From Peromyscus leucopus (lineage: Eukaryota; Chordata; Mammalia; Rodentia; Cricetidae): a stretch of 64,000 bases of DNA. Both the position numbers and the translations under genes were made by a program. Positions within the stretch are counted from its first letter, which is position 1. Each line of letters begins with the position of its first letter. The notes under the pieces are model-generated. The model was given only the letters and a program-made list of their open reading frames with translations. It did no database searches and was not told the origin of the DNA. Positions 23,192 to 34,447 of this stretch are shown here, piece after piece. Where the stretch lies: contig NC_051070.1 in the NCBI RefSeq assembly GCF_004664715.2, positions 41,504,456 to 41,568,455 on the forward strand, read 5' to 3'.

Positions 23192-23497
23192 TGTAGTGGG
23201 TAACCATTCCAGCTTGGATCTGGAAGTTCCAACCCCCATTGAGACTCTGGCAACTGTCACACCTACGAGGTAGGGCCAGGGGAGGAGCCTGGAGACTCAA
23301 GATCTGGATGGGCCAGAGCTCTCTCTTCCGGGACCCTGAATGGTGGAGGTGAACCTAGTAGAGCTCCAGAGAACACTGCTGGATTGAGATACACCTTCCC
23401 CAGACCCCGTGACCTACCTATCCCTTAATTTGTAAGTTACCCACAAAATAAATCTTCCTTTTAACTATGTGGAGTGGCCTTAATAATTTCACCAATA
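23192..23497 (+). mobile_element. LTR-A of the composite
   Basis: Begins TGTAGTGGGTAACC immediately after the purine tract 'gacaaaaatggggaga'. AATAAA occurs at 23447-23452, as expected for a retroviral polyadenylation signal. It ends 'ttcaccaata'. It matches 1322-1627 in reverse and the split LTR at 34018-34447. Confidence 0.75.
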
Positions 23498-23556
23498 GGG
23501 GACCCTTAAGGAGATCAAGCTACACAACTGTCTTGCTTATGCAGCAGGTCTTTCTA
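23498..23556 (-). mobile_element. Antisense L1 3' UTR, right part of the interrupted copy
   Basis: 'ccttaaggagatcaagc' and 'caactgtcttgcttatgcag' continue the L1 text that stops at 20358. Compare 18330-18375, where the same L1 region is uninterrupted. Confidence 0.8.
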
Positions 23557-23559
23557 TCT

Positions 23560-23815
23560 TATAATTTAGAAACATGGTCTCTAACTGATCCTGGAGCTCA
23601 CTAATTTTTGTCTAAGATGGTGGCTAGGAAATTCCAGAAATAAATCTTCCCATCTTTGTCCCTACCTCTTCTATAACATTGGGGTTACAGATGCTCGTGG
23701 TCATGCAATGCATTACAAGTGGTGACTGGACCTTTATTGTCAGGGTCTTATGCTTTCAGAGCAAACATTCTTACCCACTGAATTATCTTCCCAGACCCTT
23801 ATTATCTTAACAAAT
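23560..23815 (-). mobile_element. B4 or RSINE1-type SINE
   Basis: Reverse complement of a B4-like SINE: 'catggtctctaactgatcc' and 'ggagctcactaa', then 'attggggttacagatgctcg', and the ID-like end 'cttacccactgaattatctt' plus 'cccagaccc'. Diverged but in consensus order. Confidence 0.7.
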
Positions 23816-25645
23816 TGAAAAGCTATTATCGTATATAGGTGACAATTTAGAAGTTATGTTACCTACCTACTTATTTTTTTTTTAAAAAAAAATACATGTA
23901 TTTTGATTGTTTTATTCCAAAACTGTTCAGACCATGCATCTTAGTCCATAGATAAATAGTTTTACTCCTTAGTAAAATGTGCTACTTTTTATATAACTTT
24001 CATTTGCATATTTTGTATTTCTATATATAATTATAAAACAAAATTTAAATTGCCAAAAGGATATAATCTGGGCTTTTCTTGTTATCAGATCCTAGCTAAT
24101 TTTTGAAATTTAAAAATACTATTTTTATCAGGGTCTCAAAATCGTCAGTGTAAGGAGGATGTTGTTAATATTTCTCTTCAAGCTCATAGTGGTTCATTCA
24201 TTTGGAACACACAGTAGGTCATCATTCCCTAGACCAGATAGAAAATGAATTTAAATGATTTTTTTTCTTCTAATCCTAGAATATCCTTATACTGTTTCTC
24301 TGCTTTAGGAATCATCTACAAATAACATTGAATTAATTTCTATATTAATATTATCATGAATCTTTAAAAACTGTCTTTTAATGGAAAGCACTGAAAAATT
24401 ATGTACATTTTAGGATCATACATGTGTCTGATATTTGAGAACATTTTTTTGGTTTTCTCACTTTCTTGTTTAGTGTAACAAGATTTCATTAAAAACATAA
24501 GCTGGCAAAGTGTTGATTATATCAAGTCAGGAGAAATAGGTAACACCTTGGGTGACAGTAACATAGCATGAGTCAAAATAAAAACTTGAAAAGTACACAC
24601 AAACAAACTATAGGGGATGGAGCTTGCTAATGGATAAATAAAAAGTATTCTAAATAGTGCATGATTAATTCTTTGTGTTTCCACAGTGGAAACCAACCTC
24701 AAGTTGCCACTTATGTAATGAGGTTGTTTTAAATGTAGGCACAGAACAATCATTTATCTGCAATGCATTATTTGTAATGCATTTAGTGTGAAGAATAAAG
24801 GTCATTTCCTTCAATCCAAGTTGACAGTGGTGAACCCATGAAAGCCTTAGTGGCTATCATGTTGGCACCAATATTAGATGCTTTATCATATGAAATTCTT
24901 TGAAACTGTTCAGCATAATATTGTTTTTCTCTATGTTAACAAGTGAAAGTTGAAAACGTTTTTCCATAATTATAACCTTCAGAGCTGAAGTAAGAGCACT
25001 GCAATAGTGCAGTGGATAATGTAGCATGACTATTTGGAGCAGAACTTCGTGTTTGCAGTTAAGTAAGTACACATGGTAAGCTTACTCCTTTTCAATCAAC
25101 ATGTAATTTGATATAGCAGAATGACTGAACAAGAAAAAAGAGAGACAACCAGAAAGATACATTGGGTTAAAAGTTTTACATTTTATCTTTAAATCAGAGA
25201 AAATTTTAATTTGATGAGGAATGTCAGTCAATGAAATAAACTGAACATAAAAGGGGACTTACTTAATTTAAAAAAAAAAAAAGCTGTGCATGATATAGAA
25301 GGACATAGACACCATGGAGAAAATACAACCATTAATAGAAGTCTATTATGTGATGAAAAAAATATAGTCAAGGACTAACTTTGGAAACCAAGAAAACTAT
25401 GGTAGAGCCACAGTCAAAGTCAGAGGAGAATGGATTTCAAAACTAAAGTACCACAGTACTCCATACAATGCAGCAAATAGACTGTTGTGATCAATTCTTG
25501 GATCTCACTCATGCTATTGCTTTTGTTATTGGCATAAATTAAAAAAAATAATCATTTTGTAATCTATTTTAGAATTTGTTTTTCAGGTGGAAGTTATACA
25601 AATGCTTTCAAAGATGTATTATTATCTAAATTTAAACCATCAAAT
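23816..25645. other. Unassigned A+T-rich stretch
   Basis: About 1.8 kb with no recognised repeat. Minus frames of 78 and 71 codons (24517-24753, 24857-25072) carry no motif. An A12 run occurs at about 25270. Confidence 0.35.
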
Positions 25646-25955
25646 GCCTGAATCTAACCAATTGGTATACTTTTCCCCGGGGAAGACTCTCCCATTCTCA
25701 GTATTCTTTAGTTGCCTGTAGGTCTTTGTGTAGAGTTAAGGCCTCTTGTGCTTTCTCTGATCAACTTTAGGATTATTATCACTGTCTTCCTTGCTCAGCT
25801 CATGTCTAGAGAGTTATGTTTTTTGGACTTTATAGGTTTAGCTTCTGACATTCCTAGGGGACTCAGTATCACAGCAAAATCCCTGATTCTCTGCTTTTAT
25901 AATTGTTTATCCAAGCCAACGATCATCATTGAAAATATCCATGTTAGTATCATTT
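25646..25955 (-). mobile_element. Antisense L1 3' UTR fragment
   Basis: 'ctaaccaattggtatac', 'ccccggggaagactctccc', 'agttgcctgtaggtctttg', 'ttgctcagctcatgtctag' and 'gtttagcttctgacattcct' occur in the order of rodent L1 antisense 3' UTR. The 84-codon plus frame here is incidental. Confidence 0.7.
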
Positions 25956-25984
25956 TATCAATTTAGTAGGTTATATTTAGGAAT

Positions 25985-26185
25985 AAGATATATATATATG
26001 TATATATATATATACACATATATATTAAATTTAATATATAAATTTATGTGTTATATATAGTTAATATAAAACAATTAATTAAAAAGAGTTTCTGAATTTG
26101 AAAAAAGAGAAATAAGAGTAGACGAAAGTGTTTGGAGGGAAGAAAGGGAAGAGTAAATTTTAAAATTATATTTTAATTTCAATAA
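25985..26185 (+). mobile_element. TA-rich block and L1 3' tail
   Basis: An alternating TA block (25987-26060) leads into 'taaaaagagtttctgaattt', 'gtgtttggagggaagaaag' and 'ttatattttaatttcaa', then an A-rich end. Same layout as 36093-36285 and 63112-63270. Confidence 0.6.
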
Positions 26186-28357
26186 ATGAAAGAAAAATGT
26201 TACAAATGAAATGGGAAGTACACATGAGAAGTACAACATAGTTTGTCTCTGATTTCCATCTCTGATAAGAGGCAGTTTGGGCTGTATTGTACTATGTATG
26301 TGGTTTGAATTCCAGACCATTAAAGGTTGAATCACAGTTTTTTTTTTTTTTTTTTTTTTTTAAAAACACATCTCAATTTTCAAACTAAATATTCTCTGAA
26401 ATATGGAAATTTGTTGAAAGAAAATAAAGTTTGTTTTATTCATGTTTGGGAGATTTAATAATATTGTATGACTGACACCGAAAGAAATATCATGTTCAAC
26501 AATTTTATGGCAGACATGCATGCCCAAGGCAATTCATATGAGGGAATTAATGGCAATACATGCAAGGGAATTTCTTGCTAAAATTTTGCTAAATAGGAGT
26601 ATAGTTCATTAAGTGTTACATCATTATAAAACCCAGCATGCCTATGGAGACTTCCATGGCCTGGCCTAGTAAATTTTGCATGGCTCTATGTTCTGGAGTT
26701 GTATAAAGTTAAAATTATTTCTGTCCTAAAATATTTGATTTTTTTTTATATAAACACTATAATTATCAGAAAACCTATAACTACTTCAAATTCTTCAGGC
26801 TTTTTAACATTTCAGGAAAAAAAACTGAAAGCATATTCAGAGCCTGCTTTATTTTGTTTTGTTTTTGCAAAGCCTTATTTGATAATAAAACTAATATATT
26901 TGCATTAGGAATTTAAAAAAATAAATGAGACCTCATTATTCTAATTGTATTTTCTCATATATTTTTTCATGCAAATATATTTTCATAGTTGATTTCTTAC
27001 TTAATGTAGCAAATGTGAATTTGATATTTATATTAGCTCAAGTGTGAAAGAATAATAACTTTAATTTTTTTGTAATAGACTTTCAATTTTCACTCTAGAC
27101 TTTTTTGCCTTATTAAAGTTGATGTAGCTATTTGGGGCTTAGACTACTTTTGGGAAAGCTTAGTTAACTTCAGGTTCATTCTTAGTAGGTCAGTATTTAG
27201 TATCCTACGTTGATATCTCTTTGTACTTTTCTATATTGTCTGGTCTGGGATGGGAGCTTCTGAGTGGTTCTTGATGTCCTTTGATAATTAATCAAAGTAT
27301 AAGTTGTCTATACTCAGGTCTTATTTGATAGCAGAAGAGTTTCAGTATGTTTTATATAAAAGGAAATTGGCCCTTTTTGCATTATGTCCTACTCTGTGTC
27401 TTACCTTTTAGTTGGCCTAGTGACAGTGAGGAGTTTCATTTAACACCTATGGGAGCAGAGTCTGAGCATTACCTTTGACTAAGCACCAATGTGGTGGAAA
27501 GAACATTAACAAAACAACAAAGATTTAATTTCCAGTGGTCAGTGGGTCAGTAAAAATTTCTAATGTTCAATAGCATCATACTTACCCTGATTTCATTGAA
27601 GGTTAATTATAATGATTACAGAGAACATGTAAAATCATTAAGCTAGGTAACTGGTGAAAAATATATCTGTGCATTGTTAGATGGAAAGTTGTAGACTATG
27701 TTCAGTTCTTATCATTCTATTTAGATGGCATTAAAAGGATCTGATATTTCAGAAAATCATCTGTTATTGTAAGATATGCTATGAAGACTGTAAGTTTTAA
27801 AGAAAATACTCTTCTTGTGTGGGAACAAGCCAGATTATGATTAAACTGTATTTACATAGCTCAAGAAGCTGCAATGTGCAAGACATATGGTTAGTGGAAT
27901 ACAAACTAGATACCTGAGGTCTGGGAAAGAACTACCTGAATGATACAGACTGAGAGAATCCTGGAATTCTCGAATTATTTGAGTCTTTTAGGCAATCAGA
28001 AAAAAAAATGGCTTCACGTTGAGAATGCTCTTTCTCTCTCAAATGTATCAGAACACAAATTGGTTTCTGTTGTCTTTAGATTTTTGTCATTGAGTTTCTA
28101 GTCTAATATCTATAACATCTTTACAGACTGAAGATGAAATAGATTACATGGTCAAGGCCATTCTAGAACCACACTGAGTAAGTTGTAATGCAAAGAGGTA
28201 ATGGTACAGGAAGGTGTTCAAGTGAGGGATAAGGAACTTTGGAGTGCATTGAGATAAATTTTATAAGTGTGAGGTCCTGTAAATATGATTCAGAGTTCAA
28301 GGTTTTGTAATAAATGTCAAATGGTCCCAATATTTGTTGAGATGCTTTTCAGAAAAT
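26186..28357. other. Unassigned stretch with poly-T
   Basis: T24 at 26338-26361, possibly the tail of a decayed minus-strand retroposon, although nothing recognisable follows it. The rest, including 27100-27480, gave no family match. Frames up to 86 codons lack motifs. Confidence 0.35.
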
Positions 28358-29090
28358 CAAAAAAAGTTTATTTTTTTAAAAAGGGAATAAACGGCGAAAG
28401 ATTTATACGGTCTGAAGAGAAACCAGAGTATGTATTTTACACCCAAGTTCTCAGCTCTGAGACCTTTTCCCAATGTCACCTCTATGAATCACATTACAAT
28501 TGCTTGTTTGGTTAACCTGTGGGGTTCCTACTTGGATCCATGGTCAGTTATCTTCCTTAATGACCAACCCCTCAAGGCCATTCCACAATGGCTTCCTTTC
28601 CTTTTGAACTGATGTTCCAGGAATCTATGTCAGTGTAAATGTCTGGGATTCGGTCCTTCAGCTGTCTCATCTCCAGCTCAGCGTTCCCTCTGAATGAGTC
28701 CTTCTAACTCTTCACTATTTTTGGAACTCTACATGAACCAAATACTATTATTTTCCTGAAGCAGTGTTCTGTGGGCACTCAGATCTGCTCCATGGAACCT
28801 GCCATCCTGACGGTAGCTGATGAAGAAACAGTTCTCTGGCCGAACACATTTGAGAAGGACTCTGAAGAAGAGATTAGCCAGTTTCCCTTTTTGCAGAGCT
28901 TGTCTAGATTCAATATACTAATATGCACCCATGCAGGCAAAATTAAGATATTTTTCCCCGATACATTTGTTTAGGAATATTGTTTTCTAAAAGCTTCTTA
29001 AAGCCAAGTATTCTGTAAAACATTAAAAATGATTTATTATTGTTTAAAAAGGGGGAATAAACGTACAATTCTTTGGCCCGCAAACCCAAG
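28358..29090. repeat. Two direct-repeat blocks about 666 bp apart, possible ERV trace
   Basis: 'tttaaaaaggg' plus 'aataaacg' occurs at 28376-28394 and, with two more G, at 29043-29063. 'acccaagttctca' follows in both (28440-28453 and 29086-29097). A purine tract plus repeated flank 0.66 kb apart would fit a decayed LTR pair. I recognise no LTR or coding match, and a plus frame at 28771-28974 (67 codons) is unassigned. Confidence 0.35.
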
Positions 29091-29097
29091 TTCTCAT

Positions 29098-30050
29098 GTG
29101 CATTTATAAGTAATGCATATCTTATAAAAATTTTAGAGTGCTAGCATTTATTTATCAAGCAAAAGTGGGAATGCTTAATGTCCAGACTACTTAATAACAG
29201 AAGTTCAAAGATGACATTGCAATGCAGGATCCTTATAGGCTTAGAAAACACCTCCAATTAGATTGTGGGGCCAGCTTGTGTAGGTCAGGCAAGAAATACA
29301 CTATTACTGTATGTTCACCACTCTGCAATCATTTTACCATTCCAAAATTTATTACTGGACTAAGAAATTTAACTAATAAATTGGAGAATTATCCCATTAG
29401 TGTTATGATCAGATAAGTTATAAACCAAGTAATGGCCAGTGAATAACCCTGGAACTGCAAGGCATAAGCAAGACAATGACATAAAGAAAACACCATATGT
29501 ATGAAGCAACTATAGAGATTAATGCTATTCTTAAGGGCTGAACACATTGTAGTCCTCTTTAATGAGATCCCTGTAAACATTCCCAATTCCCATTTTCACA
29601 TGTGTTATGGAGTTGAATATTAGTGGATGATGATAAACTTTCTCAGGCAAGAGAAAACAAGATAAGCAGATGGCAACAATCATGTCTGCCCTTCACCATT
29701 ATGTAGATCTACTGGAAAACAATGTGTTGGAATATAGCTACTGTTTTGTTAAAAATAGTCTTTCTAACTTTTGATAGTGAAAGAAAGAAAAATGTCTGCT
29801 ATTGCAATGCATGGATAGCAGTACACATCCAATGCTTGCTCCCAAAATGAGGCTGTTTCATGCAATCAGATATGATCTACTCAGTAGAGATTTTTGCCTT
29901 TGCATTTTATCAAAGCTAAGCTACTTTCCACTGTTTCTAAGATATTTAAACTTGTGTTAAATACACAAAGCTTATAATATTTGGTAATTTGGTAAGTCAT
30001 ATGCCTGCCAGAAAGCTGAAGACGAACCCATGAATTTGGTGATCTGCCTT
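29098..30050. other. Unassigned stretch
   Basis: No recognised repeat. It passes into L1 3' UTR at about 30055. Confidence 0.3.
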
Positions 30051-30054
30051 CACT

Positions 30055-30830
30055 GTGAAGACTAAATTAGAAACATTGGTGTGTCTGGGGAGCACACTAA
30101 AGTGGACCCTGTTGTCAGGGATGCAGGTAAGCCATCCCTGAGGGCATGAGAGCAGGAGAACTGACCCTGTCCACCCCTTGTATGGCCCCCTACAGCCATG
30201 GGGATAGAGGGCCGTGTACCTTGCTGTAGGCTGCATTGGGTAAGCTAGCCAAAGCAGTACGGGGGAGCTCATCTAGGTAGTGACAATTAGGGAAACTAGC
30301 AGACTGACCAACCCAGCTACCTACCACCCACCTAGGCCCAGAACCAGGGCTGAGTTTGCCCACCCCAACATCAAACCAATCTATGAAATGTTGGAGCATG
30401 TGAAGGGGACGAACTTACAAATCCAAAACATCAGGATCTCCAGGACATAGCACAACAGCACGATAGCCAAGAGGAGCCAGAGGAGCGCCAGTGAGAGCCT
30501 GTTACTGATGGTGTAGCAGAAACCAGAAGCCTTGAACCAGACCAATGACTCACAGCAAAGAGCACATGCAACTAAGATGTACTGACTAAAGGGTAAACTG
30601 TGCGACTCACTGATCCACAGTACAGCTTCCATGACAAGATTTTTCTTTTTGTTTTTTGTTTTTGTATTGTTAATTTGTTTTTTCTTTTAACTTTGGTTTT
30701 GTTTTGGGGAGAGGATACAAGGGTGGAGGATGGATGCCAGGGGACAGGGAGATAATTGGGATTGGAATGCATGATATGAAATCCACAAAGAACCAATAAA
30801 AGTAGAGAAAGAGAGACACAGAGAGAAACA
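30055..30830 (+). mobile_element. L1 3' UTR, sense
   Basis: 'gcacactaaagtggaccctg', 'catgagagcaggagaactga', 'cacagcaaagagcac' and the T/G-rich stretch 'tttttgttttttgtttttg'. Then 'gaggatacaagggtggagg', 'attgggattggaatgcatga' and the end 'aaccaataaaagt'. This matches an Lx-type L1 3' UTR with its terminal polyadenylation signal. Minus frames up to 93 codons across it are incidental. Confidence 0.8.
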
Positions 30831-31424
30831 TTGGTGGACATATCCTTGAACATTTTTTTCTAAGATCAGTAAAAAATGATTGCATTGTGTGTGTTACAAG
30901 GCTAAGGAGTCCTGACACTTGGGAGATTTAATTAAGGGCTTGGAAATATTGCTCCAAACTAGTAATCAATGGTTTAGAAGTTTTCTTCTTTTCAATAAAA
31001 ACAGATGGGAATTCGATAATGTAACCAAAACCTCTACACACATGCCTTACATCATTCAAATTTTTAACTACCACAGATTTCACCATAACAGAAGAGAACA
31101 ATTATGATGTCTGGGGAATTGAAAAGCTAGAATATGGTGTGTGACATAGATACACCAGGAGTGGTAGAATAAGATTTTATTCTGAAAACTGTTTTCTCAA
31201 TTTGAAAATTTTATTTTGACTTCAACTCAACCTCAGTTGAGTCTATATAGTGAATTGTTCATTTAAGAAATTGTGCATTTGAATTCTAGAAGCTCTACTT
31301 GAATTTCATACTTTGTAACTACCCATGGAAATTCTTCATTTCCTTGGACATTGCTGTTATTCATTCTTTAATTGCTGATAGATTAAAATGCAAATGTTGT
31401 TTCTAAGTACATGATATCAGGACT
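30831..31424. other. Unassigned stretch
   Basis: No element recognised between two L1 pieces of opposite orientation. Confidence 0.3.
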
Positions 31425-32135
31425 GACCAATTGGCATTGGATATCAAACTGGGGTAATCTCCTCTGGATAAGACCACATCTCATACTCCTAGCATTCTCC
31501 AGTTGCTTGTAGCTCCTTGTCAATGTTTGAGGTCACTAAGTTTCCCCCTTTCCAAGTTATAATTCCACTGCTGTCTCTGTCTTTAAAATTCTATTCTCTT
31601 TTATTTTAGCTTTTAGAATTTTTGTTTTTTAATGAACATTAACAACAGATTTCTTTATGGCATTTTCATACATAGCCATTTTGTGTTGATTCTACCCCTT
31701 CCTCTCCACCTTATCTCACATCCTTCTCTCTCCCTCTCAGCCTGAGTAGTCTTGCAAATATAACATTCCTAGTTCCATCTATTTTCTGGCAATTTCAATT
31801 TTCTTAACAGTTGAATAAAATCTTGCAGTATGCATGTACTGCATTTTAACTGTACATTCTCCCATCAATAGACATCTAGGTTGGTTCTATTTTCTTGTAG
31901 CAATGAATATAGGTTGATAAGAATCTCTGTAGTGAGGTATATGGCAGGAGCAGCTCTTGTGGCCGCTCTATTTTTAATGTTTTTATGAAGTTCCGCAAGA
32001 TTTTTCTAATGGTTATAAGTTAACACTCTTGCAAATAGTAAGTAAAGGTTTCTCTTTTTCCACATTCACATGTAATTTCTTACTAATTATTGCATACTTG
32101 AATGAAAATAGGTGTGGTGATTTCTTCTTAAAAAA
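31425..32135 (-). mobile_element. Antisense L1, 3' UTR and ORF2 end, old
   Basis: 'gaccaattggcattggat' and 'agttgcttgtagctccttg' are antisense 3' UTR. 'atagacatctaggttggttc' and 'aagttaacactcttgcaaat' are decayed antisense ORF2. No frame survives. Confidence 0.6.
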
Positions 32136-33220
32136 TAAGGTTATTTTCTACTTTGAATTTGGCTCTTGTCAGCTATTGAAATAACTTGGTGATCAATCAG
32201 GATTTTGGACAAATACTATGATAGAAAGCCATCAGGGTAGAAAGCCCACCAGGTTCTGTTCATCTTTTGTGTAGTTTGAGGAAAACATTCAAAGCTATTC
32301 ATTTCAGTAGAGATGGGCTTTCCCTTTCCCTGGCTTCCCATGGTCTCCCTATGTTCTTTGTATGCTTGTCCAGCTCTACAGGGACATGTGGATGGCTCAG
32401 CAGACCATTCTACCATATTTCTAATTATCTGCTTCCTCCAACTGTTGCTCACACCAATGTTAACTAAGACAGTAATCCTCTGAGTTGGTTTTTTATGTCT
32501 CTTCACCATCAAGATCACCAGCTATAATGATAATGGCCACAGGTATTCATCTTCCACAAAGGTCAAGCCTGTGTCACTTGGCTGTCTAGTTTATGATGCT
32601 CAGGTTTTCCTTTAACTAAAACAATTTGCTGCTGTCACAATTCTACCTGGAGCTACTGAGGATTAGAATCCAGAAACTTAATGATCACAGACCTACTTAT
32701 TCCTAGTCAGACCTGAAGTGGGTTTTTTTGTTTTGTTTGTTTGTTTGTCTTGTTTTCTATCTTAAATAAACCTTTTATATGTTTGGGTTTATTTCCTCCA
32801 TCTTCTTTATTATGTTTCTGGTGAATTTCTGGTGCCTGTAAAAATTCTTTTACATAATTTCACTTAGTTTTATAATTATTGTTGTTGTGCTTAAACTTGC
32901 TTAACTCTGAATACTGACATTTAAAAATTAAATTTTTATTGATTTTTATATATTTGCAGTATGGAAGATATAAAGGTGTTTGAGTATTAACAACAAAATA
33001 TTTGTACTTTATTTAAAGTGCAGATGATACAGCTGATAGAAGAAACCTGAACCAAAATAAAAATTTTAAATGTCAACAAATGAATATCCTGTCAACTTTC
33101 TAGGAGTTTTCTTTCTTCTTCATGAATATAAATTTACGCACATACTCATTACCAAATCAAACCTCCTCATTGCATTTTCTCTAAAACCACTTGCTAATCC
33201 TGAGCACTTTACAGAGTGCG
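32136..33220. other. Unassigned; 100-codon minus frame
   Basis: A minus-strand frame at 32216-32518 (100 codons) contains NSWRKQIIRNMVEWSAEP and no domain that I recognise. There is no upstream promoter, splice context or poly-A tail that would mark a gene or processed copy. A TTTG run occurs at 32732-32752. Confidence 0.3.
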
Positions 33221-33221
33221 T

Positions 33222-33325
33222 TACTGGGGGTAGTAAAGTTCTGCTCTTTTTCTGCAGTGCATGGGATCAAACCAAGGTTTCGCTTATGATAGAAAAATAT
33301 GCTAACATTGAACTCTACCTCTAGC
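33222..33325 (-). mobile_element. ID/B4-like SINE fragment
   Basis: 'tgcatgggatcaaaccaagg', then 'catatt'-type text and 'ttgaactctacctctagc', parallel the reverse complement of an ID-like tRNA-derived head ('gggatcaaaccca', 'ctctaccactgagc'). Heavily diverged. Confidence 0.4.
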
Positions 33326-33550
33326 AGTTAATTTAACCTTCTATTTGAGTGAAGAGCTAATTAACTTGGGCAGGCTTGCTTGAGCTTACTTTGTATGCCA
33401 TACAGTCAATGAACTTAAAATATCCCTGTCTTAGTCTTCAGAGACTATGGGAGAAATGTCTACTTTGCCAGGCCTTGATATCAAAAGTATCTGTGCAGTT
33501 ATCAAACAACAAAATTTCTCTTTTTTTTTCTTTTCCATTTTCTCTTTCTT

Positions 33551-33600
33551 TCTTCCTTCCTTCCTTCCTTCCTTCCTTCCTTCCTTCCTTCCTTTCTTTT
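33551..33600. repeat. (TTCC)n microsatellite
   Basis: About eleven TTCC units within a longer T/C-rich run (33515-33602). It directly adjoins the tail side of the next B1. Confidence 0.97.
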
Positions 33601-33603
33601 TAA

Positions 33604-33738
33604 TTAAGATCTCACTGTGTAGCTCTGGCTATCCTGTAAGTCTCTTTATAGACCAAACTGGCTTCAAACTCACAAATATGTATCTGCTCTGTCACAAGCA
33701 CTGTGAGTGATAAAGGGCATGAGCCACCACACCTGACA
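33604..33738 (-). mobile_element. B1 SINE
   Basis: 'gatctcactgtgtagctctg', 'accaaactggcttcaaactc' and 'catgagccaccacacctgac' follow reverse-complement B1 order. The TTCC repeat on its left is where the A tail (T-rich on this strand) belongs. Confidence 0.85.
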
Positions 33739-34017
33739 AAAAGAAACATTTCCACAAAACAAGTTGCATAAACTCAGTTAGCTTTTATTGGAAATTCAAA
33801 AATACTTGTTGACCCAAATCCAAAGGATTCCACTTATCGTGGCAAAACTTTTTCATGGTAGCTTGCACAGAGCTATGTAGACATTGTAGTGTATAAGTCA
33901 TCTTTGCAAACTAAGAAAGATACTTCCAGTATCTTTCTGTGCAGAGGTTTGAGCAGTAAGGACTTTAAAGTGGCAATTAACAAGGCAATTACATGTAGTT
34001 TATCTGATACTTAAAAG

Positions 34018-34447
34018 AAGTTTATGTTAGCACGACTTACAACCAATAAAGGGATCGGTCACAGGATCCAGGAGAGCTGAGGTGCAGTCCAACATGGTTC
34101 TTTGGAGAACTCTGACTGGGTCTGCAATCCAGCATCTAGGATCACAAGGTAGCCAAGAGGTCCAGCACATATACATCTCAGGTCTGGGTTTCTCTGTGTA
34201 GCTTTGCACCTTTCCTGGAACTCATTTGGTAGCCCAGGCTGGCCGCAAACTCACAGTGGTCTGCCTGGATCTGCCTCCTGAGTGCTGGGATTAAAGGCAT
34301 GTGCCACCACCACCCCGCTACATGTCAGGTCTTAAGGGTCTAAAGAGGCCACACCCCAAGGGCAGGTCATAGGCAGGTGTAGCAGTTACCTGCTGCCTCA
34401 CTAGGGTCAGTGCTTCAAGGTCAGAGCTGGACTAGCTACCCAGTACA
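34018..34447 (-). mobile_element. LTR-A solo LTR split by a B1
   Basis: 'ggttctttggagaactctg' and 'ccaagaggtccagcacata', then after the B1 'tcttaagggtctaaagagg' and 'gctggactagctacccagta', parallel the LTR-A at 1322-1627. There is no purine tract or internal sequence beyond 34447, so this is a solo LTR. The left border is approximate. Confidence 0.75.
34186..34319 (-). mobile_element. B1 SINE inserted in LTR-A
   Basis: 'tttctctgtgtagctttgca', 'cctttcctggaactcatt' and 'gtgctgggattaaaggcatg' mark a reverse-complement B1 with the cricetid-type 'tgcacctttcctgg'. 13-bp flanks 'acatctcaggtct' (34173-34185) and 'acatgtcaggtct' (34320-34332) differ at one base. There is almost no T run where the tail should be. 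Confidence 0.92.

Larger units (their letters stand above)
20359..23497. mobile_element. Composite retroelement with two unlike outward-facing LTRs
   Basis: A 3.1-kb unit with LTR-B in minus orientation at the left, LTR-A in plus orientation at the right, and about 2.5 kb of non-coding internal sequence. It begins TG, sits cleanly in an L1 3' UTR that continues on both sides, and is flanked by 'ggggcc' (20353-20358) and 'ggggac' (23498-23503), a possible 6-bp target duplication with one change. A normal provirus has two like-oriented, near-identical LTRs; this one does not. The longest internal frame (125 codons, 22146-22523) has no retroviral motif. Confidence 0.7.

Noticed and set aside
26338..26361. 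T24 as the tail of a minus-strand processed pseudogene
   Set aside because: No gene-like sequence follows to the right and no target duplication was found.
28771..28974. 67-codon acidic plus-strand frame (EEEISQFPFLQS) as a candidate exon
   Set aside because: No splice-site, promoter or family evidence; kept only as part of the direct-repeat observation.
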